Assembly: GCA_021770785.1 (NCBI GenBank)
Contig: JAETQH010000006.1
Location: forward strand, 1-64,000
DNA from: Lachnospiraceae bacterium
Lineage (GTDB): Bacteria > Bacillota > Clostridia > Lachnospirales > Lachnospiraceae
Direction of reading: 5' to 3'
Length of the DNA: 64,000 nucleotides
Positions 35,609 to 43,104 of this stretch are shown piece by piece. The position numbers were made by a program, and so were the translations under genes. The notes below the pieces were generated by a model that made no database searches, was not told where the DNA came from, and worked only from the letters and a program-made list of their open reading frames with translations. The stretch's first letter is position 1; the number at the start of each line of letters is the position of its first letter.

Positions 35609-35681
35609 GCATTTTTTTCTTTTTTTTACATTATCTTGTATCATTTCACTTTATTCGACACAAGATATTTGTATTTAAATC

Positions 35682-35696
35682 TCTTTTCTGATATTT
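35682..35696 (-). promoter_or_regulatory. Possible CodY box upstream of flgB
   Basis: AAATATCAGAAAAGA on the minus strand matches 11 of 15 positions of the published CodY consensus AATTTTCWGAAAATT. It is about 95 bases upstream of the flgB -10. With AT-rich DNA this can occur by chance. Confidence 0.35.
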
Positions 35697-35764
35697 TTCG
35701 AAGATTGCCCTAAAGTACTGTTTTTACTGCTTTTCTAAGCATTTTGCCCTATTCATTTTCTCAC

Positions 35765-35797
35765 AAAAAAGGGACCCATTTGTTGTAATGAATCCCC
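35765..35797 (-). terminator. Intrinsic terminator after codY
   Basis: On the minus strand GGGGATTCATT pairs with AAATGGGTCCC (one mismatch, some G-U) around ACAAC, followed by six T. It begins about 15 bases after the codY stop and separates codY from the flgB promoter. Confidence 0.8.
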
Positions 35798-35811
35798 AAA
35801 TTTTTTATTTC

Positions 35812-36588
35812 TTATTTTTTTTGATTTTTAATATTTTCTAATTCCTCAAACACTACATCGTTCAGTACTTTGATGTAGGTTCCTTTCATACCGGAGGAAC
35901 GTGATTCAATCACCCCGGCACTCTCGAACTTCCTCAGAGCGTTGACGATGACGGAACGGGTAATTCCCACCCGGTCTGCAATCTTGCTCGCCACAAGAAT
36001 GCCCTCCCTGCCGTCTAACTCTTCAAAGATATGGGTAATCGCCTCTAATTCAGAAAAAGACAGGGTGCTGATGGCAGATTTTACAATGGCAACCTTCCTG
36101 GTTTCCTCTGCGTTCTCTTCATTCACAGAACGCATCATTTCCAGACCCACAACGGTAGTACCATACTCGCTCAAAATAATATCGTCGATATCGTACTGGC
36201 TGTCCTTCCGGTACACAAAAAGAGTTCCAAGCCGCTCTCCTGCAATATCAATGGGGGTGATAATCGCCGTATATTTCTTCACATCACCTACAAAACCCAG
36301 AGTTTCCAGATTGACATTCTCTTTTGTGGAGAGGATACCCAGCAGACGTTCGTTTAACATACCGTCGATGAAACCGCCTACCTCATCTACAATCAGCTCG
36401 TTAATCTCCTCCACTCCGGGGCAGACACCCGTCCCCAATACCTTGCCTTTTTTACTGATAACCAAAATATTAGAATGAAGAATCTCCTTTAACACATCGC
36501 AGATATCATTAAAAACTACCTTGGAAGAACTGTTATTGTGCAGTAATTTATTTATTTTTCTGGTTTTGTCCAACAGCTGAACACTCAT
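35812..36588 (-). CDS. codY: GTP- and branched-chain amino acid-sensing repressor CodY
   Basis: CodY represses stationary-phase and nutrient scavenging genes when GTP and Ile/Leu/Val are plentiful. The 258-residue protein has an N-terminal GAF domain (GTGVCPGVEEINELIVDEVGGFIDGML and VNLETLGF) and a C-terminal winged helix (ASKIADRVGITRSVIVNALRKFESAGVIESRSSGMKGTYIKVLND), which is highly conserved in the family. In B. subtilis CodY controls the adjacent fla/che operon. Confidence 0.97.
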   Translation of the reverse strand: MSVQLLDKTRKINKLLHNNSSSKVVFNDICDVLKEILHSNILVISKKGKVLGTGVCPGVEEINELIVDEVGGFIDGMLNERLLGILSTKENVNLETLGFVGDVKKYTAIITPIDIAGERLGTLFVYRKDSQYDIDDIILSEYGTTVVGLEMMRSVNEENAEETRKVAIVKSAISTLSFSELEAITHIFEELDGREGILVASKIADRVGITRSVIVNALRKFESAGVIESRSSGMKGTYIKVLNDVVFEELENIKNQKK

Positions 36589-36632
36589 ATTCGTGCCTCC
36601 TACTTGTTTATACCAGCTTCAAGATAGTAATT

Positions 36633-36661
36633 ATTTTAACATGTTTATTCTGAAAATTCAA
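36633..36661 (-). promoter_or_regulatory. codY promoter overlapping a CodY box
   Basis: On the minus strand TTGAAT (36656-36661) and TAAAAT (36633-36638) are 17 bases apart. The spacer and -35 overlap AATTTTCAGAATAAA (36644-36658), which matches 12 of 15 positions of the CodY consensus. The overlap suggests negative autoregulation. Confidence 0.7.
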
Positions 36662-36679
36662 TAGTTGTCGTTATCTTTT

Positions 36680-38767
36680 TCATTCTTTCGGCTGTTTTTC
36701 ACTATTTTTTTCAGTCACATAGCCGCATTGTTCATCGGCACAGACCACTTTATTTCCTTTTGTCACCATATAGCCGCCGCATTTCGGACATTTTTCCTTC
36801 ACCGGTCTTGACCAACTCATGAAATCACATTCCGGATTGTTCTCACAGCCGAAATATTTTCTGCCTTTCTTGGTTTTCCGCAGCACAACCTCCTTGCCGC
36901 ATTTCGGGCATTCGATTCCGATTTTTTCCAGATAGGGCTTTGTATTGCGGCAGTCCGGGAAACCGGGACAGGCAAGGAATTTTCCGTGGGGACCGTATTT
37001 GACCACCATGTTCCTGCCGCAGTTCTCGCAGATAACATCGGAAACCTCGTCCTCAATCTTCACCTTCTCCAAATCCTTCTGGGCGGCCTTCACCGCCTCG
37101 TCTAAATCCGGGAAGAAATTCTTTACCACCATTTTCCAGTTGACAGAACCTTCCTCCACACTGTCTAACAGGGACTCCATATTTGCCGTAAAATGTTCGT
37201 CCACAATTGTCGGGAAGGATTCCTTCATAATCTGGTTTACCACTTCCCCAAGCTCTGTCACGTAAAGGTTTTTCGCCTCCTTTACAATATAGCGTCTACC
37301 AAGGATGGTGGTAATGGTGGGGGAATAGGTACTGGGGCGTCCAATGCCAAGCTCTTCTAAGGTTTTTACCAGGGACGCCTCGGTATAATGTGCCGGAGGC
37401 TGGGTAAAATGCTGTTTTTCCTCAAAGCGGTTCAGGCTCAGCTCCGTATTTTCATCCATGGATTTCAACAGCACATTGCTCTGTGCCTTCTCGTCATCCT
37501 CGCTGGTATAAACCGACATAAAGCCTTCAAAAGCCACCTTGGAAGCGGATACTGTAAAACGGTATTTTCCCGCACCGATTTTTACATTGGTTGTCTCATA
37601 GACCGCCGGGGTCATACGGCTTGCCGCAAAACGTTTCCAAATCAGCTGGTAGAGCCGGAACTGGTCTCTGGAAAGTGACTCCTTTACCATTACCGGGGTG
37701 CGGTTGATGTCGGAGGGACGGATTGCCTCATGGGCATCTTGTATCTTAGCTCCGCCCTTTTTCTCCGCCGCCTTCTCCGCCACGAACCGGCTGCCGTAAG
37801 CATGTTCGATATACTCCCTCGCCTGGGCATCCGCCTCGTCGGAGATACGCACGGAATCTGTTCTTAAATAGGTAATCAGGCCTACCGTTCCCTGTCCCTT
37901 GATATCCACGCCCTCATACAACTGCTGGGCAATACGCATCGTCTTGGAAATGGGAAAATTCAGCGCCTTGGAGGCTTCCTGCTGCAGGGTACTGGTGGTA
38001 AAGGGCAGCGGCGCCTTCTTCACCCGCTCTCCCTTCTTCACCTCTAACACCTGAAACTTTTCTTTTTCGATCTCCGCCATGACGGCATCCATTTCCTCTT
38101 TCTTAGAGATGGTCAGCTTACCCTTGTCGTCTCCATGGAACTTTGCCATCAGAGTTTTTTTCTCACCCTTAATGTTAAGTTCTGCGTCAAGAGTCCAGTA
38201 TTCCTCCGGGATAAAGGCATTGATTTCCTCTTCCCTGTCACAGATGATGCGCAGCGCCACCGACTGCACCCTTCCGGCGCTTAAGCCTCTTTTGACCTTC
38301 GCCCAGAGCACCGGGCTGATTTCATAGCCCACCATGCGGTCTAGGATACGTCTGGTCTGCTGTGCGTCCACTAAGTTCATATCAATGCTTCTGGGCTGCT
38401 TTAAGGATGCCTTCACCGCATTCTGGGTAATCTCGTTGAAAGTGATCCTCTGCACGTCCTTATCTTCTAACTTCAATGCCTGGGACAAATGCCAGGAAAT
38501 CGCCTCGCCCTCGCGGTCAGGGTCGGTTGCGAGGTAAACTCTGTCTGCTTTCTTTACCTCTCTGCGCAGCTTGGCAAGAATATCTCCCTTTCCCCGAATA
38601 GTAATATATTTCGGCTCAAAATCATGCTCCACATCAATCCCCATCTGGCTCTTCGGCAAATCTCTCACATGCCCGTTTGATGCCACGACTTCGTAATTTT
38701 TCCCCAAAAATTTTTTAATTGTCTTTACCTTTGCAGGCGACTCCACGATTACAAGGTACTTTGCCAT
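36680..38767 (-). CDS. topA: DNA topoisomerase I
   Basis: TopA relaxes negative supercoils. The 695-residue protein has the TOPRIM domain (LVIVESPAKVKTIKKFLG, ATDPDREGEAISWHL) and the active-site Tyr in LITYLRTDSVRIS. Three C-terminal zinc-ribbon repeats follow (CENCGRNMVVKYG, CPKCGKEVVLRKT, CPKCGGYMVTKG), each with four Cys in the first two. Full length. Position next to dprA is conserved in Firmicutes. Confidence 0.97.
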   Translation of the reverse strand: MAKYLVIVESPAKVKTIKKFLGKNYEVVASNGHVRDLPKSQMGIDVEHDFEPKYITIRGKGDILAKLRREVKKADRVYLATDPDREGEAISWHLSQALKLEDKDVQRITFNEITQNAVKASLKQPRSIDMNLVDAQQTRRILDRMVGYEISPVLWAKVKRGLSAGRVQSVALRIICDREEEINAFIPEEYWTLDAELNIKGEKKTLMAKFHGDDKGKLTISKKEEMDAVMAEIEKEKFQVLEVKKGERVKKAPLPFTTSTLQQEASKALNFPISKTMRIAQQLYEGVDIKGQGTVGLITYLRTDSVRISDEADAQAREYIEHAYGSRFVAEKAAEKKGGAKIQDAHEAIRPSDINRTPVMVKESLSRDQFRLYQLIWKRFAASRMTPAVYETTNVKIGAGKYRFTVSASKVAFEGFMSVYTSEDDEKAQSNVLLKSMDENTELSLNRFEEKQHFTQPPAHYTEASLVKTLEELGIGRPSTYSPTITTILGRRYIVKEAKNLYVTELGEVVNQIMKESFPTIVDEHFTANMESLLDSVEEGSVNWKMVVKNFFPDLDEAVKAAQKDLEKVKIEDEVSDVICENCGRNMVVKYGPHGKFLACPGFPDCRNTKPYLEKIGIECPKCGKEVVLRKTKKGRKYFGCENNPECDFMSWSRPVKEKCPKCGGYMVTKGNKVVCADEQCGYVTEKNSEKQPKE

Positions 38768-38793
38768 CCATTCATCTCCTTTTATGTGAAAAC

Positions 38794-39873
38794 TTATTCA
38801 ATCGTTTTGATGTAATAATTCTTTACTGTCTCCGTAATGAATCCTTTTTGTACCATACCGGCCAGGATTCCTGCCATCTGCGGCAGTCCCAACCCCGTTT
38901 CTTCCAAAAGTTCCTCTACGCCTTTCGGTTGTAAACTTAAACAACTATACACCAAGCTTTCATCTTTTGCAAGTAATAATTCTCTTAAATTTTCCTGTTT
39001 TCCGCCGAAATCCATACACAATTCCAATTCTGTCAAAAATTCTTCCACATCAGAAATGATCCCTGCCCCCTGGCGAATCAATGCGTTGCAGCCGGCGCTT
39101 AAGGGGTCATAAAGCCGCCCCGGAACCGCATAAATATCTTTCCCCTGCTCTAAGGCATAATCTGCCGTAATGAGGGAGCCGCTCCTGCCTTTCGCTTCCA
39201 CCACCACAACCACGTCGGAAAGACCGGAAATGATGCGGTTTCTCGCTGGAAAAAGCTGCGGCAGGGGTTTTGTGCCCGGCGGATACTCAGAAATAATTCC
39301 GCCGCAGTTTAAAATATTGTCATAAAGCTTTCCCTGGCAGCGGGGATAGCAGATGTCCACGCCGCAGCCTAAGACGGCATAGGTCCTCCCTGCGCCTTTG
39401 AGGGCCCCCCAGTGGCTTTCCCCGTCAATTCCCTGTGCCATGCCGCTTATCACCGCCGCTTTGCACTCTGCTAACCGTTTCCCGATTTTCTCCGCCACCG
39501 TACTGCCGTAGGCGGAGCACCGCCTCGCTCCCACCACTGCCACCGCCTTCTGCCGGGGCTCCGGCAGCTTTCCTTTCACGTAAAGGCTGTAGGGCGCATC
39601 CGGTATCTGCCGTAATTTTTCGGGAAATTCCGGTTCTTCCCTGGAAAGGAAGGTAATACCCTGCTCCCCTAAGCGGTAAAAGGGCGTCTCATAATCCCTT
39701 TTCCTGCTCTCTATCACCGCCTTTACCTGCTTTTCCGTGATGCCGGGCAGCAGCAAAAGCTGTTTTTCCGGCAGACGGTAAAGCTCTTCGGCGCTGCCCA
39801 CTGTTCCCAACATACGGTTTCTGGAACGTATTCCGATGCCCGGTATATTCGATAACCAATAAGAATAATTCAT
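38794..39873 (-). CDS. dprA: DNA processing protein DprA (Smf)
   Basis: DprA protects incoming single-stranded DNA and loads RecA during transformation. From ATG 39873 (MNYSYWLSNIPGIG, 359 residues) it has a helical N-terminal domain, the Rossmann-like core (VAVVGARRCSAYG, VISGMAQGIDGESHWGAL, TYAVLGCGVDICYP, SEYPPGTKPLPQLFPARNRIISGLS) and a C-terminal winged helix. Start chosen because GGAGG precedes it and it overlaps the comM stop as ATGA. Confidence 0.96.
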   Translation of the reverse strand: MNYSYWLSNIPGIGIRSRNRMLGTVGSAEELYRLPEKQLLLLPGITEKQVKAVIESRKRDYETPFYRLGEQGITFLSREEPEFPEKLRQIPDAPYSLYVKGKLPEPRQKAVAVVGARRCSAYGSTVAEKIGKRLAECKAAVISGMAQGIDGESHWGALKGAGRTYAVLGCGVDICYPRCQGKLYDNILNCGGIISEYPPGTKPLPQLFPARNRIISGLSDVVVVVEAKGRSGSLITADYALEQGKDIYAVPGRLYDPLSAGCNALIRQGAGIISDVEEFLTELELCMDFGGKQENLRELLLAKDESLVYSCLSLQPKGVEELLEETGLGLPQMAGILAGMVQKGFITETVKNYYIKTIE

Positions 39874-41417
39874 GCACGCCCTCCTTCCCTGTTTTCCCAG
39901 TATTTTCTGTCCACGCTGCGGTAGCACACCGCTTCGTTTAAATGGCGGTCTAAAATAACCTCACTGCCCTCCATATCCGCAAGGGTGCGTGCCACCTTTA
40001 AGATTTTATGATAGGAACGCGCCGTAAGCTCTAATCTGCGGTATATCTGCTCCATATATTTTTCCTGCACTGCGGTGAGAGGACAAAACTCTTCCATTCG
40101 CCCCGCCGGTATCTGGCTGTTATAGGAAAAATCCTCTCCCCGGTAGCGCTCTTTTTGTATCTGCTGTGCCGCCTCCACCCGTTTTCGGATCACCGCCGAG
40201 GACTCTTCCTTTCCTTTTTTCTTTAATTCCCCAAAGGAAAGGCCTGCCGTCTCCGCACAGATATCAATGCGGTCAAGGAGGGGCCTGCTGATTTTTCCGA
40301 GATAGTGCCCGATGCTGTTTTTCGTACAGGTACATTTCTGCATATCGGGATAATAGCCGCATTTGCAGGGATTCATGGCTGCCACCAGCATAAAATCTGC
40401 CGGGTATTCAAAATTTCCGTTCAGCCGCACCAGGCTGATTTTCTTTTCCTCCATGGGCTGCCTTAAAATTTCCAGGGTGCTTTTCTGAAACTCCGGCAAT
40501 TCGTCTAAAAACAGAACTCCTTTGTGAGCTAAGGATATCTCTCCCGGCTTTGGAATGCTGCCGCCTCCTGCTAACCCCTGCAAAGTAACGGTGTGATGGG
40601 GTGCCCGGAAGGGTCTCACCCTCATGAGGCTCTCCCCTTTCGGGAAAAGACCGCTGACGCTGTAAATTTTCGAAAGTTCCATCGCCTCCCCCTCATCTAA
40701 GGGCGGAAGAATAGACGGAATCCGGGAGGCAAGCATGGTTTTTCCCGCTCCCGGCGGTCCAATCAAAAGCAGGTTGTGCATTCCCGACACCGCCACCTCG
40801 CAGGCACGTTTTCCCAACCTCTGCCCATAGACCTCCCCGAAATCCGGCTGTTTTTGTATCCGTCCCGTTTCTTCTATATTATATATCGCTGAGGCTTTCG
40901 GATATTCGTCCCCATTTAAAATTTTTACTGCCTGAGCGATACTGCCTGTCCCGCAAATTTCCATGCCGCAGACAAGCCCCGCTTCTTTTTCATTTTCTTT
41001 CGGAACCAGACAACGGCGAAATCCCCGCTCCCTCGCCTCCCAGACCATTGGTAAAATCCCGTTGACGGGCTTGATGTCCCCGTTTAACCCCACCTCCCCA
41101 AGGATAAGGGTTTCCTTTAAGGCAGCCTCCTTCACTTCCCCCAACGCCGCCAATACGGCGACTGCCACCGGCAAATCGAAGCCGGAACCGGATTTTCTGA
41201 TATTTGCCGGAGTAAAATTCACGGTAATCCGCTTCGGCGGCAGGCGGAAACCGCTGTTTTTTAATGCCGTCCGCACCCGCTCCTTTGACTCTTTCACCTC
41301 CGAAGCTAAAAATCCTACCATTTCAAACATGGGCATCCCGTCACTGACATCCGCTTCCACAAAAACGGGAATGCTGCAAATCCCATGGACAATGGCTGTT
41401 GTAACACTGCTGTACAA
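39870..41417 (-). CDS. comM: ComM/YifB-type Mg-chelatase-like AAA+ ATPase
   Basis: ComM-type proteins are hexameric helicases that help branch migration in natural transformation. The protein has an N-terminal Lon/S5-like domain and the AAA+ core (Walker A GPPGAGKT, then FLDELPEF). A C-terminal domain with VARTLADMEG follows. The start is placed at TTG 41417 (YSSVTTAIVHGI follows, 515 residues), 8 bases after AGGAGG; the longer frame upstream to 41603 crosses its own promoter and leader. Coupled to dprA. Confidence 0.95.
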   Translation of the reverse strand: MYSSVTTAIVHGICSIPVFVEADVSDGMPMFEMVGFLASEVKESKERVRTALKNSGFRLPPKRITVNFTPANIRKSGSGFDLPVAVAVLAALGEVKEAALKETLILGEVGLNGDIKPVNGILPMVWEARERGFRRCLVPKENEKEAGLVCGMEICGTGSIAQAVKILNGDEYPKASAIYNIEETGRIQKQPDFGEVYGQRLGKRACEVAVSGMHNLLLIGPPGAGKTMLASRIPSILPPLDEGEAMELSKIYSVSGLFPKGESLMRVRPFRAPHHTVTLQGLAGGGSIPKPGEISLAHKGVLFLDELPEFQKSTLEILRQPMEEKKISLVRLNGNFEYPADFMLVAAMNPCKCGYYPDMQKCTCTKNSIGHYLGKISRPLLDRIDICAETAGLSFGELKKKGKEESSAVIRKRVEAAQQIQKERYRGEDFSYNSQIPAGRMEEFCPLTAVQEKYMEQIYRRLELTARSYHKILKVARTLADMEGSEVILDRHLNEAVCYRSVDRKYWENREGGRA

Positions 41418-41543
41418 TCTTTCTTCCTCCTGTATTCTGTTTTCGTCCACAAAATCGGAAAAATCACAGCGGAACCGCTGCTTTTGATTCGGAAAGGCAC
41501 CACCCCGTGACGCAATTCCTGCCATGAAAAAAGAGAAAGCGCC

Positions 41544-41566
41544 CTGCCGCCGGAAACTGGCGGCAG
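41544..41566 (-). repeat. Strong hairpin in the comM leader
   Basis: CTGCCGCC and GGCGGCAG form an 8-bp GC-rich stem around a 7-base loop, followed on the minus strand by a pyrimidine tract ending in six T. It lies between the comM promoter and start. It could end read-through from sigK or attenuate comM-dprA. Confidence 0.55.
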
Positions 41567-41580
41567 AAACTACTGGGTAA

Positions 41581-41589
41581 ATTATAGCA
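41581..41589 (-). promoter_or_regulatory. Extended -10 promoter for comM-dprA
   Basis: TGCTATAAT on the minus strand is a perfect extended -10; no good -35 is present, which is common for this class. It lies about 165 bases before the inferred comM start. Confidence 0.6.
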
Positions 41590-41616
41590 TTCCTGTCGTA
41601 CATTTAAAAGAGCCAA

Positions 41617-42234
41617 TTACAAATTTTTCCGCAGTTTTTCTAAGGCACGTTTCTCAATCCGGGAAACATAAGAGCGGGAAATGGCAAGATTTTCGGAAAT
41701 CTCCCGCTGGGTCATGGGTTTGTTTCCGAAAAGCCCGTAGCGTTTTACAATGATAAACTGTTCCCTGCTGCTTAACACTTTCGGCACTAAATGGAGGATT
41801 CTGGCAATCTGCTGCCGCTGCTCTAAATTCTCCACCACGTCCACCTCTTCGCCCTCCACCACATCTACAATCTGTATCTGGTTTCCCTCCTTATCCGTGC
41901 CAATGGGTTCGTACAGTGACACCTCCTTAGAGGTCTTTTTCTTTGCACGAAAGTACATCAGAAGCTCATTGTCGATACAGCGGGCTGCATAGGTAGCAAG
42001 CCTGCTTCCATAGTCCTCTTTATAGGTGGCAATGGCTTTGATAAGTCCTATCGTACCAATGGAAATCAAATCTTCCATATCCTCTTCCGAATTCTGGTAT
42101 TTCTTCGCAACATGCGCCACTAACCGCATATTGCGCAATGTCAGTTCATTTTTTGCCGCAGGATCGCCCTCCCTGATTCTTTTCAGGCAGTCGCTCTCCT
42201 GTTCCGGCGTTAGGGGAGATAAAAAAGTTTTCAA
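41617..42234 (-). CDS. sigK: Sporulation sigma factor SigK-like
   Basis: The 205-residue sigma-70 family protein matches SigK, the late mother-cell factor: region 2 (RNMRLVAHVAKKYQNSEEDMEDLISIGTIGLIKAI, LATYAARCIDNELLMYFRAKKKTSKEVSLYEPIGTDKEGN) and region 4 (KPMTQREISENLAISRSYVSRIEKRALEKLRKNL). Only about 8 residues precede the mature-type start (PLTPEQE), so the inhibitory pro-sequence of Bacillus pro-SigK is absent. There is no intervening skin-like element. Other sporulation genes are not in the window. Confidence 0.88.
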   Translation of the reverse strand: MKTFLSPLTPEQESDCLKRIREGDPAAKNELTLRNMRLVAHVAKKYQNSEEDMEDLISIGTIGLIKAIATYKEDYGSRLATYAARCIDNELLMYFRAKKKTSKEVSLYEPIGTDKEGNQIQIVDVVEGEEVDVVENLEQRQQIARILHLVPKVLSSREQFIIVKRYGLFGNKPMTQREISENLAISRSYVSRIEKRALEKLRKNL

Positions 42235-42334
42235 AACGCACCTTAAAAACTTTATTGATACATTCTATGTTTAGGCCAGGTTTTCCGTGCTTTTCCCCTT
42301 TTATTTTCCTGTTTTTTCTATCTCCCGGGAAAAT

Positions 42335-42523
42335 TTCAGAAATTTAGGACAGCCCCTGATTGGCGACTTCCTCTACAATCCGGAAAACAGAATCATAAAA
42401 CGGCAGGCGCTTCACGCCTACCGCTTACAGTTTACCTATCCCGTCACCGGGGTATTTATAGATTTGAAAGCTCTTCCTGCAGCGGATATGGCAGCCGTTT
42501 TTCCAGACTTTTCCGCATTTTAA
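42335..42523 (+). pseudogene. C-terminal remnant of an RluA-family pseudouridine synthase
   Basis: On the plus strand an open frame reads NLGQPLIGDFLYNPENR, then KRQALHAYRLQFTYPVTG, then DLKALPAADMAAVF. This is the characteristic C-terminal end of RluA-type 23S rRNA pseudouridine synthases (GHPLxGD, RQALHA, HPxTGE, LPxDM). The catalytic domain with the HRLD motif is missing, because sigK runs on the other strand immediately before it. It overlaps the end of the DUF5662 gene tail to tail. Degenerate; no product expected. Confidence 0.75.
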
Positions 42524-43091
42524 TCAGGATATTCTTCTCATAGGGCACCTGCCCCTTTAACACCTTATATTTTAAGAATGCGTTGACGGTTTCCTCTCCC
42601 TTCACAGCAAGATACACCAGCAGCAGCTCTAACATGGCCTTGGTGTCCTCATGGAGAATGTATTTTCCCCGCCCCTTTAAATAGTATTTCAGGGCACTGT
42701 CGTCCCGGTACGCCTCTTTCTGGTAGTTCTTCGACGCAGAAACCCGGTCCACATACATCTCCGCCACATAGGGCAGGGGCATTTTCATCCCGCAGATGGC
42801 GCTGTGCTCCGTTCCCTGTTTTCCCACACCATAGTCAATCCAGTACTCCATATGGTGCTTATTTCTCCCCTTGTGGTGCAGCCATGCAGAGGAATAGCCC
42901 ACCTCCTCCCGTTCTGCATTGTTGGGGCTCATATTTCCCTGATAATATTTACAGCCCACCAAAAACTCCGTAGGGGTATATTTTGACAAGTCATGAAGAA
43001 GCCCCTGCCGGTACAATCCGATTTTAAAGCATCCCTCCATCACCAGCTTTTTGTGATGGTTAATCGTACGCAAATGTTCTAACGCTTTCAT
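42456..43091 (-). CDS. DUF5662 family protein
   Basis: The 211-residue soluble protein (ATG 43091, MKALEHLRTINHHKKLV) is rich in His and aromatic residues. It contains GLLHDLSKYTPTEF, SAWLHHKGRNKHHMEYWID and MPLPYVAEMYVDR. The H-D and HHxxRNxHHxEYW pattern looks like an HD-type metal-binding fold, consistent with recalled DUF5662 proteins of unknown role. ATG 43091 follows GAAGGA; the longer frame starts at TTG inside the preceding gene. Probably co-transcribed with the GH13-like gene 13 bases upstream. Confidence 0.8.
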   Translation of the reverse strand: MKALEHLRTINHHKKLVMEGCFKIGLYRQGLLHDLSKYTPTEFLVGCKYYQGNMSPNNAEREEVGYSSAWLHHKGRNKHHMEYWIDYGVGKQGTEHSAICGMKMPLPYVAEMYVDRVSASKNYQKEAYRDDSALKYYLKGRGKYILHEDTKAMLELLLVYLAVKGEETVNAFLKYKVLKGQVPYEKNILIKMRKSLEKRLPYPLQEELSNL

Positions 43092-43104
43092 TTTTATTCC
43101 TTCT

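Noticed and set aside
42240-42290. SigE-type promoter (CATAGAAT) upstream of sigK
   Set aside because: A 7-of-8 match to the SigE -10 exists, but no matching -35 is found at 13-15 bases, so support is too weak.
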